NCBI GenBank assembly: GCA_002428365.1
Contig: DIVW01000015.1
Coordinates: forward strand, 1-33,186
Direction: 5' to 3'
Length of the DNA stretch: 33,186 nucleotides
Origin: Propionibacteriaceae bacterium UBA6122
GTDB lineage: Bacteria > Actinomycetota > Actinomycetes > Propionibacteriales > Propionibacteriaceae
Shown: in pieces, positions 14,961 through 22,916 of the stretch
Numbering within the stretch: position 1 is the first letter of the stretch
How the letters are laid out: each line of letters starts with the position of its first letter
Translations under genes and position numbers: made by a program
Notes under the pieces: model-generated
What the model was told of the DNA's origin: nothing
Databases searched by the model: none
The model's input: only the letters and a program-made list of their open reading frames with translations

Positions 14961-16921
14961 GCGCCAAGAACATCACCACCAAGGTGGCTGAGCCCGTCGA
15001 CCCTTCGACCCTTCGACAAGCTCAGGGCAGGCCAAGCTCAGGGAACTCAACAACCAAGCAGCCGATCAAGGCCAACGAGCGGCCCAAATACGGCCCGCAG
15101 CGCGGCGGCGGACCGATGATGCACGGCACGGGAACCGGCGAGAAGGCGGCAGCCTTCCTCCCTTCGCTGAAGCGCCTGCTGGGCCATCTGCGTCCGGAGT
15201 TGCCCGGGATCATCGCCGTCCTGGTGATGATCGTTGTCTCCACCGCGGTGAACGCGGTCGGGCCAGCCATCCTCGGCCAGGCCACCAACCTGGTTTACGA
15301 CGCTGCCGTGGTCAACCGCGTTCCGATTCCCTTCGCTGCGGTTGCCCAGGTGTTGGTGATCGCACTGGTCGCCTATGTCATTTACTTCGTCCTGGCCTGG
15401 CTGGCCGGCTTCATCATCAACTCGATCGTGCAACGCTCGGTTTACCGGCTGCGCTCGCAGGTGAGCGAGAAGATCGACCGGTTGCCGCTGAGGTACTTCG
15501 ACGGCCAGCCCCGCGGCGAGCTGCTCAGCCGGGTGACCAACGATGTCGACAACATCTCGCAGTCGCTGCAGCAGACCCTGAGCCAGATTCTGACCAACCT
15601 GTTCACGGTCATCGGGGTCGTGGTGATGATGTTCTACGTCTCCTGGGTGCTCGCCCTGGTGGCGCTGATCACCATTCCGATCGTGATGATGCTGGCTATG
15701 GCCATCGGTAAGCGGTCGCAGAAGCTGTTCGCGACCACTTGGAAGGCCACCGGGGAACTCAACTCCCAGATCGAGGAGGCCTACACCGGCCACGAACTGG
15801 TGACCGTTTTCGGCCGCCGTCGCGAGATTGCTGAGCAGTTCCGGGTCAAGAATGCCGAGTTGTACGATGCGGCCTTCGGTGCCCAGTTCATCTCCGGAAT
15901 CATCATGCCGGTGATGTTCTTCGTCGGGAACCTGAACTATGTAGTGATTGCCGTAGTCGGCGGGCTAATGGTGACCGGCGGCAGCCTCACCATTGGCGCA
16001 GTGCAGGCGTTCATTCAGTACAGCCGGATGTTCACTCAGCCGATCACCTCGCTGGCCTCGATGGCCAACCTGCTGCAGTCGGGCGTGGCCTCGGCCGAGC
16101 GGGTCTTCGAAGTGCTGGACGCGACCGAGCAGACCCCCGACACCACTGGCGTCCTGCCCACCCCGGTGAACGGAAGGGTCGCCTTCGAGAACGTCAGTTT
16201 CAGCTACGACCCCGAAAAGCCGCTGATCACCGATCTGTCCCTGGTGGCCGAGCCCGGCTCGACGGTGGCCATTGTGGGCCCAACTGGTGCTGGCAAGACG
16301 ACCCTGGTGAACCTGATCCTGCGTTTCTACGAGGTCCAGGCCGGCCGGATCACCCTGGACGGGGTCGATATAGCCAGCGTCCCGCGTCGGGATCTGCGCG
16401 GGCAGATCGGCATGGTGTTGCAGGACACCTGGCTGTTCGGCGGCACGATTCGCGACAACATCGCCTACGGCCGCGAAGGCGCCAGTGCCGAGGAGATCCT
16501 CGCTGCGGCCAAGGCGACCTATGTCGATCGCTTCGTGCATTCCCTGCCTGATGGCTACGACACCGTCATCGACGATGAGGCGTCCAACCTGTCCGCTGGG
16601 GAGAAGCAGCTAATCACCATCGCCCGAGCGTTCCTCGCCGAGCCGTCCCTGTTGATCCTGGATGAGGCCACCAGCTCGGTCGATACTCGCACCGAGTTGC
16701 TCGTCCAGCGGGCCATGAAGAAGTTGCGGGCCGATCGCACCAGCTTCGTCATCGCTCACCGGCTGAGCACCATCCGTGACGCCGACGTGATTCTGGTGAT
16801 GGAGGACGGCGCCATCGTCGAGCAGGGCACCCACGAGGAGCTTTTGGCCACTGAGGGCGCCTACCACCGGCTCTACCGCGCCCAGTTCGCCGCCGCCCTG
16901 GTCGACGAGGACGCCGCCTAA
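14957..16921 (+). CDS. ABC exporter half-transporter with intact ATPase site
   Basis: 654 residues, longer than its partner because of an N-terminal extension of about 60 residues before the first membrane helix. Residues 10-33 (AEPVDPSTLRQAQG and following) are the translation of a genomic repeat and look inserted. After the membrane domain come Walker A GPTGAGKTT (441-449), a variant signature NLSAGEKQL (544-552, LSAGE in place of LSGGQ) and Walker B LLILDEATSSVD with catalytic Glu570, then the H-loop IAHRLSTI. It should supply the hydrolysing site of the heterodimer. The start overlaps the previous stop (ATGA), and the two chains are surely co-translated. Two REP-like hairpins follow the stop. 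Confidence 0.92.
   Translation: MSAKNITTKVAEPVDPSTLRQAQGRPSSGNSTTKQPIKANERPKYGPQRGGGPMMHGTGTGEKAAAFLPSLKRLLGHLRPELPGIIAVLVMIVVSTAVNAVGPAILGQATNLVYDAAVVNRVPIPFAAVAQVLVIALVAYVIYFVLAWLAGFIINSIVQRSVYRLRSQVSEKIDRLPLRYFDGQPRGELLSRVTNDVDNISQSLQQTLSQILTNLFTVIGVVVMMFYVSWVLALVALITIPIVMMLAMAIGKRSQKLFATTWKATGELNSQIEEAYTGHELVTVFGRRREIAEQFRVKNAELYDAAFGAQFISGIIMPVMFFVGNLNYVVIAVVGGLMVTGGSLTIGAVQAFIQYSRMFTQPITSLASMANLLQSGVASAERVFEVLDATEQTPDTTGVLPTPVNGRVAFENVSFSYDPEKPLITDLSLVAEPGSTVAIVGPTGAGKTTLVNLILRFYEVQAGRITLDGVDIASVPRRDLRGQIGMVLQDTWLFGGTIRDNIAYGREGASAEEILAAAKATYVDRFVHSLPDGYDTVIDDEASNLSAGEKQLITIARAFLAEPSLLILDEATSSVDTRTELLVQRAMKKLRADRTSFVIAHRLSTIRDADVILVMEDGAIVEQGTHEELLATEGAYHRLYRAQFAAALVDEDAA
14981..15054. 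repeat. repeat copy inside the ABC exporter gene
   Basis: The stretch reads GGTGGCTGAGCCCGTCGA, then ACCCTTCGACAAGCTCAGGG, then CCAAGCTCAGGGAACTC, matching the repeats at 5-160 and 530-672. It is in frame and encodes residues of the flexible N-terminus. Length is a multiple of three in effect, since the frame stays open. The family otherwise lies between genes. Confidence 0.82.
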
Positions 16922-16925
16922 CCAC

Positions 16926-16964
16926 GGGGACGGTTCCACCGGACGGCTCACGGGAACCGTCCCC
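16926..16964. repeat. REP-like hairpin after the ABC exporter operon
   Basis: GGGGACGGTTCC (16926-16937) and GGAACCGTCCCC (16953-16964) are perfect 12-bp arms with a 15-base loop, five bases after the stop codon. GGGGACGG...CCGTCCCC hairpins resemble REP elements moved by RAYT transposases. It may also stop transcription, although no T-run follows. Confidence 0.75.
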
Positions 16965-16970
16965 ATGCGC

Positions 16971-17044
16971 TGCTCATATTGGGGACGGTTCCAATTAGCG
17001 CAGTTGGGGACTGCTCATATTGGAACCGTCCCCAAATATGAGCA
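16971..17044. repeat. second, longer REP-like hairpin
   Basis: The left arm (16971-16994) TGCTCATATT + GGGGACGGTTCCAA pairs with the right arm (17020-17044) TTGGAACCGTCCCC + AAATATGAGCA; one base is unpaired. The 25-base loop contains a partial direct copy (TTGGGGAC, TGCTCATAT), suggesting a rearranged or nested element. It shares the GGGGACGGTTCC core with the hairpin before it. It ends 35 bases before the MerR gene. Confidence 0.78.
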
Positions 17045-17079
17045 GGTGGCCAGGGCCGCGGGCTCACTAGGCTGCGGTC

Positions 17080-18162
17080 ATGGCACGCACGTGGCGAATC
17101 GGCGAGGTGGCCGAGCGGACCGGCCTAACCCGCCGCACGCTGCGCCACTACGACGAACTCGGCCTGCTGGTGCCCTCGGCGCGCAGCTGGGGCGACTATC
17201 GGCTCTACGACGAAACCGACCTGCTGCGGCTGCTCCAGATTCAAAACCTCAAGGCGCTCGGGCTGAGTCTCGGCGAAATCACCGCAGCATTGGCCGAGCC
17301 GAGTCTGGACGCCGCGGCAACCTTAGGTTCTCACCTGGCGCACTTGGAGGAACAGATCGCCTCCGAGCAGCAGTTGGCCAACCGGCTGCGGTCCTTGGCC
17401 GAGGCCGACCAGCGAAGCTGGGAAGACGTCCTGGACGCCATCGCGCTCACCCGTCGCCAGAGCCATCGCGACCCCATCGTCCGACTGCGAGCGGCCCTCG
17501 ACCCGGGCCAGCGCACCACCGCCGAGTTGTTCGCTGCGCTCGCGACCGAAGCCGATCCTGCGGTGCAGGAGGTGCTGGTGTGGGCGCTGGCGCAACGCCC
17601 CGAAGCCGCCGACCTGGCCGCCAACGAGCTGCCGACCGCTGAACCCGCACTGCGGCCGGCGCTGGCCAGACTGCTCGGCAAGACCGGGGACGCCACCAAG
17701 GCCGCTGTGCTGATCGGTCTGCTCGATGACCCGGCCGCCGCGGTGGTGGCAGCGGCGGTGGCGGCATTGACCCAGCTGGCCGAGCCGTCGGCCAGTGCGC
17801 CGTTAGCAGCCCTCCTCGGCACCGGACGGGTGGCCGACGCCGCGCTGATCGATGCCCTGGCCAGATTGGGTTCCGCGGCCATCGAGCCCACAGCTGAACG
17901 GTTACGCACCGGCCCGGATTCGGCTCGCGCTGCTGCCGCGGAGCTACTGGGCCGCTTGGGTGGCAGCGTCGGCAGCGAACTCGGGGCCTTAACACCGTCC
18001 TTGGCTGCGGCGCTCGCCGATCCGACGCCAGAGGTGCGATTGGCCGCACTCTTGGCTTTGGCCGAGCAGGGCGACGACGGTCTGGCCGCCATCGAATCAA
18101 TGACCACCGATCCACAGTTGGGGCCGGTCGCCAAGCGGCTGCTTGAGCTTCGCGCCGGATGA
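17080..18162 (+). CDS. MerR family regulator fused to HEAT-like repeats
   Basis: 360 residues. The N-terminus is a MerR winged helix (WRIGEVAERTGLTRRTLRHYDELGLL...GDYRLYDETDLLRLLQI, about 5-70), followed by the dimer coiled coil (LGSHLAHLEEQIASEQQLANRLRSL). From about 130 to the end there are Ala/Leu-rich helical pairs such as LFAALATEADPAVQEVLVWAL and LAAALADPTPEVRLAALLALAEQG, which resemble HEAT/PBS-lyase repeats, perhaps six or seven. MerR effector domains are usually small, so a helical scaffold suggests a protein or large-molecule ligand. No cysteines suited to metal sensing are seen. TAGGCT six bases before the ATG with no ribosome site fits a leaderless start. The target is unknown. 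Confidence 0.83.
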   Translation: MARTWRIGEVAERTGLTRRTLRHYDELGLLVPSARSWGDYRLYDETDLLRLLQIQNLKALGLSLGEITAALAEPSLDAAATLGSHLAHLEEQIASEQQLANRLRSLAEADQRSWEDVLDAIALTRRQSHRDPIVRLRAALDPGQRTTAELFAALATEADPAVQEVLVWALAQRPEAADLAANELPTAEPALRPALARLLGKTGDATKAAVLIGLLDDPAAAVVAAAVAALTQLAEPSASAPLAALLGTGRVADAALIDALARLGSAAIEPTAERLRTGPDSARAAAAELLGRLGGSVGSELGALTPSLAAALADPTPEVRLAALLALAEQGDDGLAAIESMTTDPQLGPVAKRLLELRAG

Positions 18163-18171
18163 AGGTCTAGC

Positions 18172-18193
18172 GTCCTTCTCGACCCGAGAGGAC
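18172..18193. terminator. possible hairpin after the MerR gene
   Basis: GTCCTTCTC and GAGAGGAC pair around GACCC with one bulged base, nine bases after the MerR stop. There is no T-run, so intrinsic termination is uncertain. The rest of the 119-base gap up to the esterase shows only a possible promoter. Confidence 0.35.
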
Positions 18194-18244
18194 ACCTTCG
18201 CGGCCATGGCCGTCGATTCAATCCGCACTACGGCCTAGCCCGGA

Positions 18245-18274
18245 TTGACACCCCTTGTCGGCGTGCCCAATCAT
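18245..18274 (+). promoter_or_regulatory. possible promoter of the esterase gene
   Basis: A consensus -35 TTGACA (18245-18250) and a weaker -10 AATCAT (18269-18274), 18 bp apart, place the expected start site at or next to the ATG at 18282, which lacks a ribosome site. The weak -10 limits confidence. Confidence 0.42.
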
Positions 18275-18281
18275 CGATCGC

Positions 18282-19250
18282 ATGGGGAGAAAACGACTGC
18301 ACGCCTTGGCCGCGCTGCTGATCACCGTGGCGTTGGTCAGCAGCGCAACCCCAGGCCCAGCGGTCGCAGCGCCCAAGCCCACCGAGTCCTTGGGCGCGGT
18401 GGTGCGTCCACAGGTGGCTGGCGATCAACGTGACTTCGACCTCGCAGTTCCCTCGACCGCGGCCGGCGGCAGCGTGGTTTGGGTGCGAGTGCTGCTGCCC
18501 GCGCCGGCTTCGCAGGCTCCCAGCGGTGGCTGGCCGGTGGTCTTCCTGCTGCACGGCACCACCGACAGCACTGCCGAGCGCTATGTCTGGCGCAAATTCG
18601 CGGGTCTTTTCGACGCGGCGGCCAGCAGCGGCGTTGTCCTGGTGATGCCTGAGGGAGGCAAGGCTGGGTACTACTCCGATTGGAACTCCGGCTCGAAGTG
18701 GGAGACCTTCCACTTGGGCGAACTGCCGCGCTATCTCAAGGCGAACGGCTTTCCGATCGACTTCAATCGCAAGGCGCTGGCTGGCTACTCCATGGGCGGC
18801 TTCGGTGCCTTGAGCTATGCCGCCCGCCACCCGGAAAGATTCAAGGCGGTGGTCGCGCTCAGCCCGGTAGCCAATCCGTTACGCAACCCGAGCCTGGTGC
18901 TGAACGACCTGCGCGATGTCTACTCCAGTAGCGCCCGCTACCGACTGTGGGGCAACCCGAAGACGAAAACTGGTGCCAAGAACTGGAAGAAGCATGATCC
19001 CTACTATCTGGCCAAAGGCCTGCGCGGCACCTACCTCTACCTCTACGCGGGCAAGAACGGCGGATCGGTGGAGAGCACGCTGCGCGCTCAGACGATCAAG
19101 CTGGCGAAACGGCTGAAATCCCTCGGCACAGCCAAGCTGAGGATCACCCTGCGGACGCACACCGCCAGCTACGGCACCCACTCCTACAAGTACTGGTCGG
19201 CTCAGTTGAAGAACGCTTGGCCAGGGGTGGTCGCAGCCCTCAAGAAGTAG
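18282..19250 (+). CDS. secreted esterase of the esterase D / antigen 85 family
   Basis: About 322 residues. A signal peptide, MGRKRLHALAALLITVALVS followed by SATPGPAVAA, indicates export by the Sec route, probably cleaved after AVAA. The hydrolase domain has LLHGTTDSTAERYVW near the oxyanion hole and the nucleophile at about Ser170 in GYSMGGFGALSYAARHP. The closing His, about 300, lies in YGTHSYKYWSAQL, the H-x2-x-YW arrangement of PF00756 enzymes such as mycolyltransferases and esterase D; a Glu in GGSVESTLRAQ may be the acid. The substrate is not known. I chose the ATG at 18282 because the signal peptide begins there; a TTG at 18255 is in frame upstream. It overlaps the end of the convergent DUF421 gene by 11 bases. 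Confidence 0.85.
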   Translation: MGRKRLHALAALLITVALVSSATPGPAVAAPKPTESLGAVVRPQVAGDQRDFDLAVPSTAAGGSVVWVRVLLPAPASQAPSGGWPVVFLLHGTTDSTAERYVWRKFAGLFDAAASSGVVLVMPEGGKAGYYSDWNSGSKWETFHLGELPRYLKANGFPIDFNRKALAGYSMGGFGALSYAARHPERFKAVVALSPVANPLRNPSLVLNDLRDVYSSSARYRLWGNPKTKTGAKNWKKHDPYYLAKGLRGTYLYLYAGKNGGSVESTLRAQTIKLAKRLKSLGTAKLRITLRTHTASYGTHSYKYWSAQLKNAWPGVVAALKK

Positions 19251-19833
19251 ACGTGCCGTGACCGGCTGGCTTCGCTGACCGGACGAGCTCGGTCAGCGCC
19301 ACCACGGCAGCCACCAGATCGTCGCGAGTGGCAGGTTGATCGCCGGACTTCAGGTCAACCAGGATCCCCCCACCCGGCTGAATCTGCGCCCTCTGCACAT
19401 CGCCAATCGCAGCCGCCCCTTGCCGTCGCAGCGCCACGTCGAGTTCGTGCGGGCTGACCCCCATCCGTGCCAGCGCGCGCGCATCAAGGCGTCCGTTGGT
19501 GATCAGCTCGGTCGGTTTGCCGATGAGTAACCGCCGCAGCCTCGGCCCTGACTCAGCGATCCGGTCCAGCACAGCGTTGAATCCGATCAGCACCGCGGCG
19601 CCGACCAGCCCTCCCAACACTGAGTTGTCCGGCCCGATGATGGCGTTCTGCACCACGTTGGCCAACAGCAGGATCACCACGAGGTCAAGGGAGTTCATCT
19701 GGGACAGCAGCCGCTTGCCAGCCACCCGGAACAGCACCGCGATCGCCAGGTAGACAGCGATGGTGCGGGCGACCTTCTCCCACACCGAGATGTCGATCGT
19801 GGCGAACGACATCAGCCAATCAGGAATTATCAT
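19240..19833 (-). CDS. DUF421 (YetF-like) membrane protein
   Basis: 197 residues. Three membrane helices lie in about 20-95 (ARTIAVYLAIAVLFRVAGKR, SLDLVVILLLANVVQNAIIG, LGGLVGAAVLIGFNAVL). A cytosolic YetF-type domain follows, with the motif KPTELITNGRLDARALARMGVSPHELDVALRRQG. R-x-x-GKR-x-x-x-Q-M, present here as RVAGKRLLSQM, is the family signature. Function is not established; some spore formers use related proteins in germination or stress. It is 28 bases downstream of the BlaI gene in the same direction, with GGGAG 12 bases before the ATG, so the two may share a transcript. Confidence 0.85.
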   Translation of the reverse strand: MIIPDWLMSFATIDISVWEKVARTIAVYLAIAVLFRVAGKRLLSQMNSLDLVVILLLANVVQNAIIGPDNSVLGGLVGAAVLIGFNAVLDRIAESGPRLRRLLIGKPTELITNGRLDARALARMGVSPHELDVALRRQGAAAIGDVQRAQIQPGGGILVDLKSGDQPATRDDLVAAVVALTELVRSAKPAGHGTSTS

Positions 19834-19861
19834 GGGCGAACGTTACTCCCACTATTTGTTC

Positions 19862-20233
19862 TTACATTTGCGGACGTTTTTCGCTCGGGCGCTTTTCACC
19901 CTGCAAGACGATCTCGGGCTCGGCAAAGGTCCGGTTCACCACCGCCAGTACCTCACGGCGTGCTGATGGCTCCAGCTTCGACAGGGTCTGGATCAGCGAG
20001 GCCGAGAACTCGTCAGCCTCGGTCCTGGCCGGCCGGTAGAGCCAGGCGCGCCCTTCGAGATATCGCGTAGCCAGCCCCTTTTTGGCGAGCCGATCGAGCA
20101 CCGTCATGACGGTGGTGTAGGCGAGGTCCCGCTCGGCGGCCAGCCGCTCGTGGACCTCGCGCACCGACACCCAATCCGGGCGCGACCAGAGGATGCTCAT
20201 CACCGCATGCTCGAGCTCTCCCGGTACCGCCAT
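19862..20233 (-). CDS. BlaI/MecI family transcriptional repressor
   Basis: 123 residues, the normal size. The winged helix reads GELEHAVMSILWSRPDWVSVREVHERLAAERDLAYTTVMTVLDRLAKKGLATRYLEGRAWLYRP, a clear BlaI/MecI/CopY type. The C-terminal dimer helices follow (DEFSASLIQTLSKLEPSARREVLAVV). No BlaR1-type sensor protease is next to it. Homologues repress beta-lactamase, copper or respiratory genes. Here it diverges from cydAB by 57 bases, with a dyad between the two, so cyd control and autoregulation are likely. TAGCAT lies six bases before the ATG (minus strand), which fits leaderless transcription. Confidence 0.88.
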   Translation of the reverse strand: MAVPGELEHAVMSILWSRPDWVSVREVHERLAAERDLAYTTVMTVLDRLAKKGLATRYLEGRAWLYRPARTEADEFSASLIQTLSKLEPSARREVLAVVNRTFAEPEIVLQGEKRPSEKRPQM

Positions 20234-20254
20234 GGGGACATGCTAAAGCAAAGA

Positions 20255-20283
20255 TTGCGGACTACGACAGCCAGTAGTAGATT
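20255..20283 (+). promoter_or_regulatory. predicted cydA promoter, leaderless
   Basis: TTGCGG (20255-20260) and TAGATT (20278-20283) are separated by 17 bp. The cydA ATG at 20291 follows after seven bases with no ribosome site. The dyad at 20261-20278 fills the spacer. Confidence 0.58.
20261..20278. promoter_or_regulatory. ACTAC-N8-GTAGT dyad, probable BlaI operator
   Basis: ACTAC (20261-20265) and GTAGT (20274-20278) form an inverted repeat between blaI and cydA. The TACTAC/GTAGTA-type core is like that of BlaI-family sites known in mycobacteria and staphylococci. It sits inside the cydA promoter and at the expected -35 of blaI, so one bound dimer could block both. Confidence 0.58.
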
Positions 20284-20290
20284 GCGCGCC

Positions 20291-21763
20291 ATGAGCGCGG
20301 AAACCCTTGCCAGATGGCAGTTCGGTATTACCACCGTGTACCACTTCCTCTTCGTCCCGATCACCATCGCACTCTCGATGCTGGTGGCCGTCCTGCAGAC
20401 GATGTGGTACCGCTCAGGCGAGGAGAAGTTCCTTCGCCTGACCAAGTTCTTCGGAAAGGTGTTCCTGATCAACTTCGCTATGGGAGTTGTGACGGGCATC
20501 GTGCAGGAGTTCCAGTTCGGTCTGAACTGGTCTGAATACTCCCGCTTCGTCGGCGACATCTTCGGCGCACCGCTGGCTATGGAGGCACTGATCGCCTTCT
20601 TCCTGGAGTCGGTGTTCCTGGGCATGTGGATCTTCGGTTGGGATCGTCTTCCCAAGAAGGTGCACCTGCTGTCGATCTGGCTGGGGGCCATTGGCACCCT
20701 GCTGTCGGCGATCTTCATTTTGGCTGCCAACTCCTGGATGCAGAATCCGGTTGGCGCCTCCTTCAACGCAGCCAACGGGCGTGCGGAAATGACCAGCCTG
20801 GTCGCGGTTCTGGTGAACCCGGTCAACCTGGTTACCTTCCCGCACGTGATCGCGGGCGCCTACGTGACCGCTGGCGGTCTCATCCTGGGCATCTCCGGTT
20901 GGTGGCTGGCCAAGCTCGCCAAGGCTGGCGACTCGGCCGCTGCCGAAAAGGACATCTGGCGTTGGGCCACTCGCTTCGGCGCCTGGGTCCTGATCATCGC
21001 CGGCGCTGCCGTGATCATCACCGGTGACTTCCAGGGCAAGGCCCTCACTGAGGAGCAGCCGATGAAGATGGCTGCCGCTGAGGGCTTGTGCCACTCCGAA
21101 AAGGGAGCTGGCTTCTCGCTGATTTTGGTTGGCAGCGATTGCTCTAAGGGCAACCCGACGGCGCTGACCGTGCCGGGCCTGTTCTCCTACCTGGGTGCAG
21201 GTAGCTTCGACGCCACGATGGAAGGCATTGCCGACCTGAACGAGCAGTACGCGGCTGAGGGCTTCCAGGGCAACCAGCTCCAGAAGGAAACCACCGCTCA
21301 GCTCAAGGAAGCCGGCATCACCGACTTCTCCCCGAGCATCCCGGTGAGCTTCTGGACCTTCCGAATCATGATGGTGCTCGGTTTCGCCGCCATCGCGATC
21401 GGTGTGTGGGCTTTGATCGCCACGGCCAAGGGCAAGGACCCGAAGGGTGGCAAGTGGTGGACCGCTGCGATGATCGCAGTTCCGCTGCTGTCGCTGTTCG
21501 GTAACAGCTTCGGCTGGATCTTCTCCGAGATGGGTCGCCAGCCGTTCGTTGTCTACGGCGTACTGCCCACCATGAGCGCTAACTCTCCGGGCGTCAGCGC
21601 CCTCGAGGTCGGGCTCACCATGGTGCTCTTCACCCTGCTCTACGGCTCCCTTGCGGTGGTCGAGATCGGGTTGCAGCTGCACTTCATCAAGAAGGGACTG
21701 CCGGAGGTCGAAGAGCCACAAATGCTCACCGACGCCGACGCTCCCCTGAGCTTCGCGTACTGA
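20291..21763 (+). CDS. cydA: cytochrome bd oxidase subunit I
   Basis: 490 residues from the ATG at 20291, the family length. It is the quinol-oxidising, haem-bearing subunit of the membrane bd oxidase, which reduces oxygen at high affinity without pumping protons. Its start, SAETLARWQFGITTVYHFLFVPITI, carries the N-terminal haem ligand His18 (His19 in E. coli). PMKMAAAEG in the Q-loop supplies the Lys and Glu used in quinol binding. FWTFRIMM (about 354-361) carries the Met ligand of haem b558. GWIFSEMGRQPFVVYGVLPT is a second hallmark. The Q-loop is of the short type. An open frame extends upstream, but the family start is at 20291 and overlaps nothing. It begins the cydA-cydB-cydDC operon. 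Confidence 0.96.
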   Translation: MSAETLARWQFGITTVYHFLFVPITIALSMLVAVLQTMWYRSGEEKFLRLTKFFGKVFLINFAMGVVTGIVQEFQFGLNWSEYSRFVGDIFGAPLAMEALIAFFLESVFLGMWIFGWDRLPKKVHLLSIWLGAIGTLLSAIFILAANSWMQNPVGASFNAANGRAEMTSLVAVLVNPVNLVTFPHVIAGAYVTAGGLILGISGWWLAKLAKAGDSAAAEKDIWRWATRFGAWVLIIAGAAVIITGDFQGKALTEEQPMKMAAAEGLCHSEKGAGFSLILVGSDCSKGNPTALTVPGLFSYLGAGSFDATMEGIADLNEQYAAEGFQGNQLQKETTAQLKEAGITDFSPSIPVSFWTFRIMMVLGFAAIAIGVWALIATAKGKDPKGGKWWTAAMIAVPLLSLFGNSFGWIFSEMGRQPFVVYGVLPTMSANSPGVSALEVGLTMVLFTLLYGSLAVVEIGLQLHFIKKGLPEVEEPQMLTDADAPLSFAY

Positions 21764-21776
21764 GAGAGGCTAAAAC

Positions 21777-22916
21777 ATGTTTGCACTTGAAGTGCCTGCA
21801 ACCGGAGCGCCGTTTGCTCTGCAGGTGTTGTGGCTGATCTTGATTGCCGTTCTTTGGATCGGCTACCTGGTACTCGAAGGCTTCGACTTCGGCGTGGCCA
21901 TGCTGATCCCCTTCCTCGGCAAGACCGAGAAGGAGAAGCGGGTCATGGTCAACACCATCGGCCCAGTCTGGGACGGTAACGAGGTTTGGCTGCTCACCGC
22001 TGGTGGCGCCACTTTCGCGGCCTTCCCGGCCTGGTACGCCACGCTGTTCTCTGGCGCCTACCTGCCGCTGTTCCTGGTCCTGGTGGGCCTGATCATCCGT
22101 GGTGTCTCCTTCGAGTACCGCTCGAAGCACCCGGAGACCAAGTGGCGCAGCACCTTCGACTGGATGGCAGCCATCGGCTCGTTCATCGTGCCGCTGGTGC
22201 TGGGCGTTGCCTTCGCCAACTTCATCATGGGCCTGCCCGTGATGCTGGCCGGCGAAATGGCCTCGACCAACACGACCGTGCTGCTGTCTCCGGCCGCCGC
22301 GTCGCTGTTCGTGCTGACCCCGGCGCCTTACTTCTGGCAGTTGTTCAGCTGGTTCGGCATCCTGGGCGGCATCGTCTTGGTGGTCGCGTTCTTGTTCCAC
22401 GGGTCGATCTACCTGACCCTGAAGACCAAGGCTGGCGAGTTGCACGATCGGGCTCGCAAGTTCGCTTCGATCGTTGGCCTGGTGGCCATCGTCGGTGGCG
22501 CGCTCTACCTGGTGGCGCAGAACCTGCTCTACCCGGCGCTGTTCCCGGGCCTGGCGTTGGTCGGCTGGATCGTGACCTTGGTCGCGGCTCTGGCTCTGAT
22601 CGCCGCTTGGTGGTTCGTCGGTCATGGTCGTGAAGGCATCGCCTTCGTCTCCACCACGGTGGCGATCGTGTCGGTGGCAGTAATCACCTTCCTGCCGATG
22701 GTCCCAGGTATGGGCTTCATCGCTCCGGGCGACCGCTCCTCGTGGCCGCTCAACATCATGAACGCGTCCTCCTCTGAGGGCACGTTGGTGCTAATGACGA
22801 TCGTTGCGGTTATCTTCGTGCCGATCGTGCTCGCGTACTCCGCGTGGACCTACTGGGTGTTCCGTCAGCGCCTCGGCGTTGAGAACATGCCAGACGAGGT
22901 AGCGCTGGCGAGCTGA
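21777..22916 (+). CDS. cydB: cytochrome bd oxidase subunit II
   Basis: 379 residues. CydB is the second core subunit of cytochrome bd. It has the diagnostic ILIAVLWIGYLVLEGFDFGV opening, IGPVWDGNEVWLLTAGGATF, and WRSTFDW in the first cytoplasmic loop. At least eight membrane helices can be seen. GAGAGAGG at 21763-21769 precedes the ATG by seven bases. It lies 13 bases after cydA. Its stop overlaps the start of cydDC by one base (TGATG), so the oxidase and its assembly exporter are coupled in translation. Confidence 0.96.
   Translation: MFALEVPATGAPFALQVLWLILIAVLWIGYLVLEGFDFGVAMLIPFLGKTEKEKRVMVNTIGPVWDGNEVWLLTAGGATFAAFPAWYATLFSGAYLPLFLVLVGLIIRGVSFEYRSKHPETKWRSTFDWMAAIGSFIVPLVLGVAFANFIMGLPVMLAGEMASTNTTVLLSPAAASLFVLTPAPYFWQLFSWFGILGGIVLVVAFLFHGSIYLTLKTKAGELHDRARKFASIVGLVAIVGGALYLVAQNLLYPALFPGLALVGWIVTLVAALALIAAWWFVGHGREGIAFVSTTVAIVSVAVITFLPMVPGMGFIAPGDRSSWPLNIMNASSSEGTLVLMTIVAVIFVPIVLAYSAWTYWVFRQRLGVENMPDEVALAS

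Noticed and set aside
15022..16966. Long open frames on the minus strand opposite the ABC genes and elsewhere
   Set aside because: They mirror strongly conserved genes on the other strand and have no family resemblance or ribosome site; they come from the high GC content.
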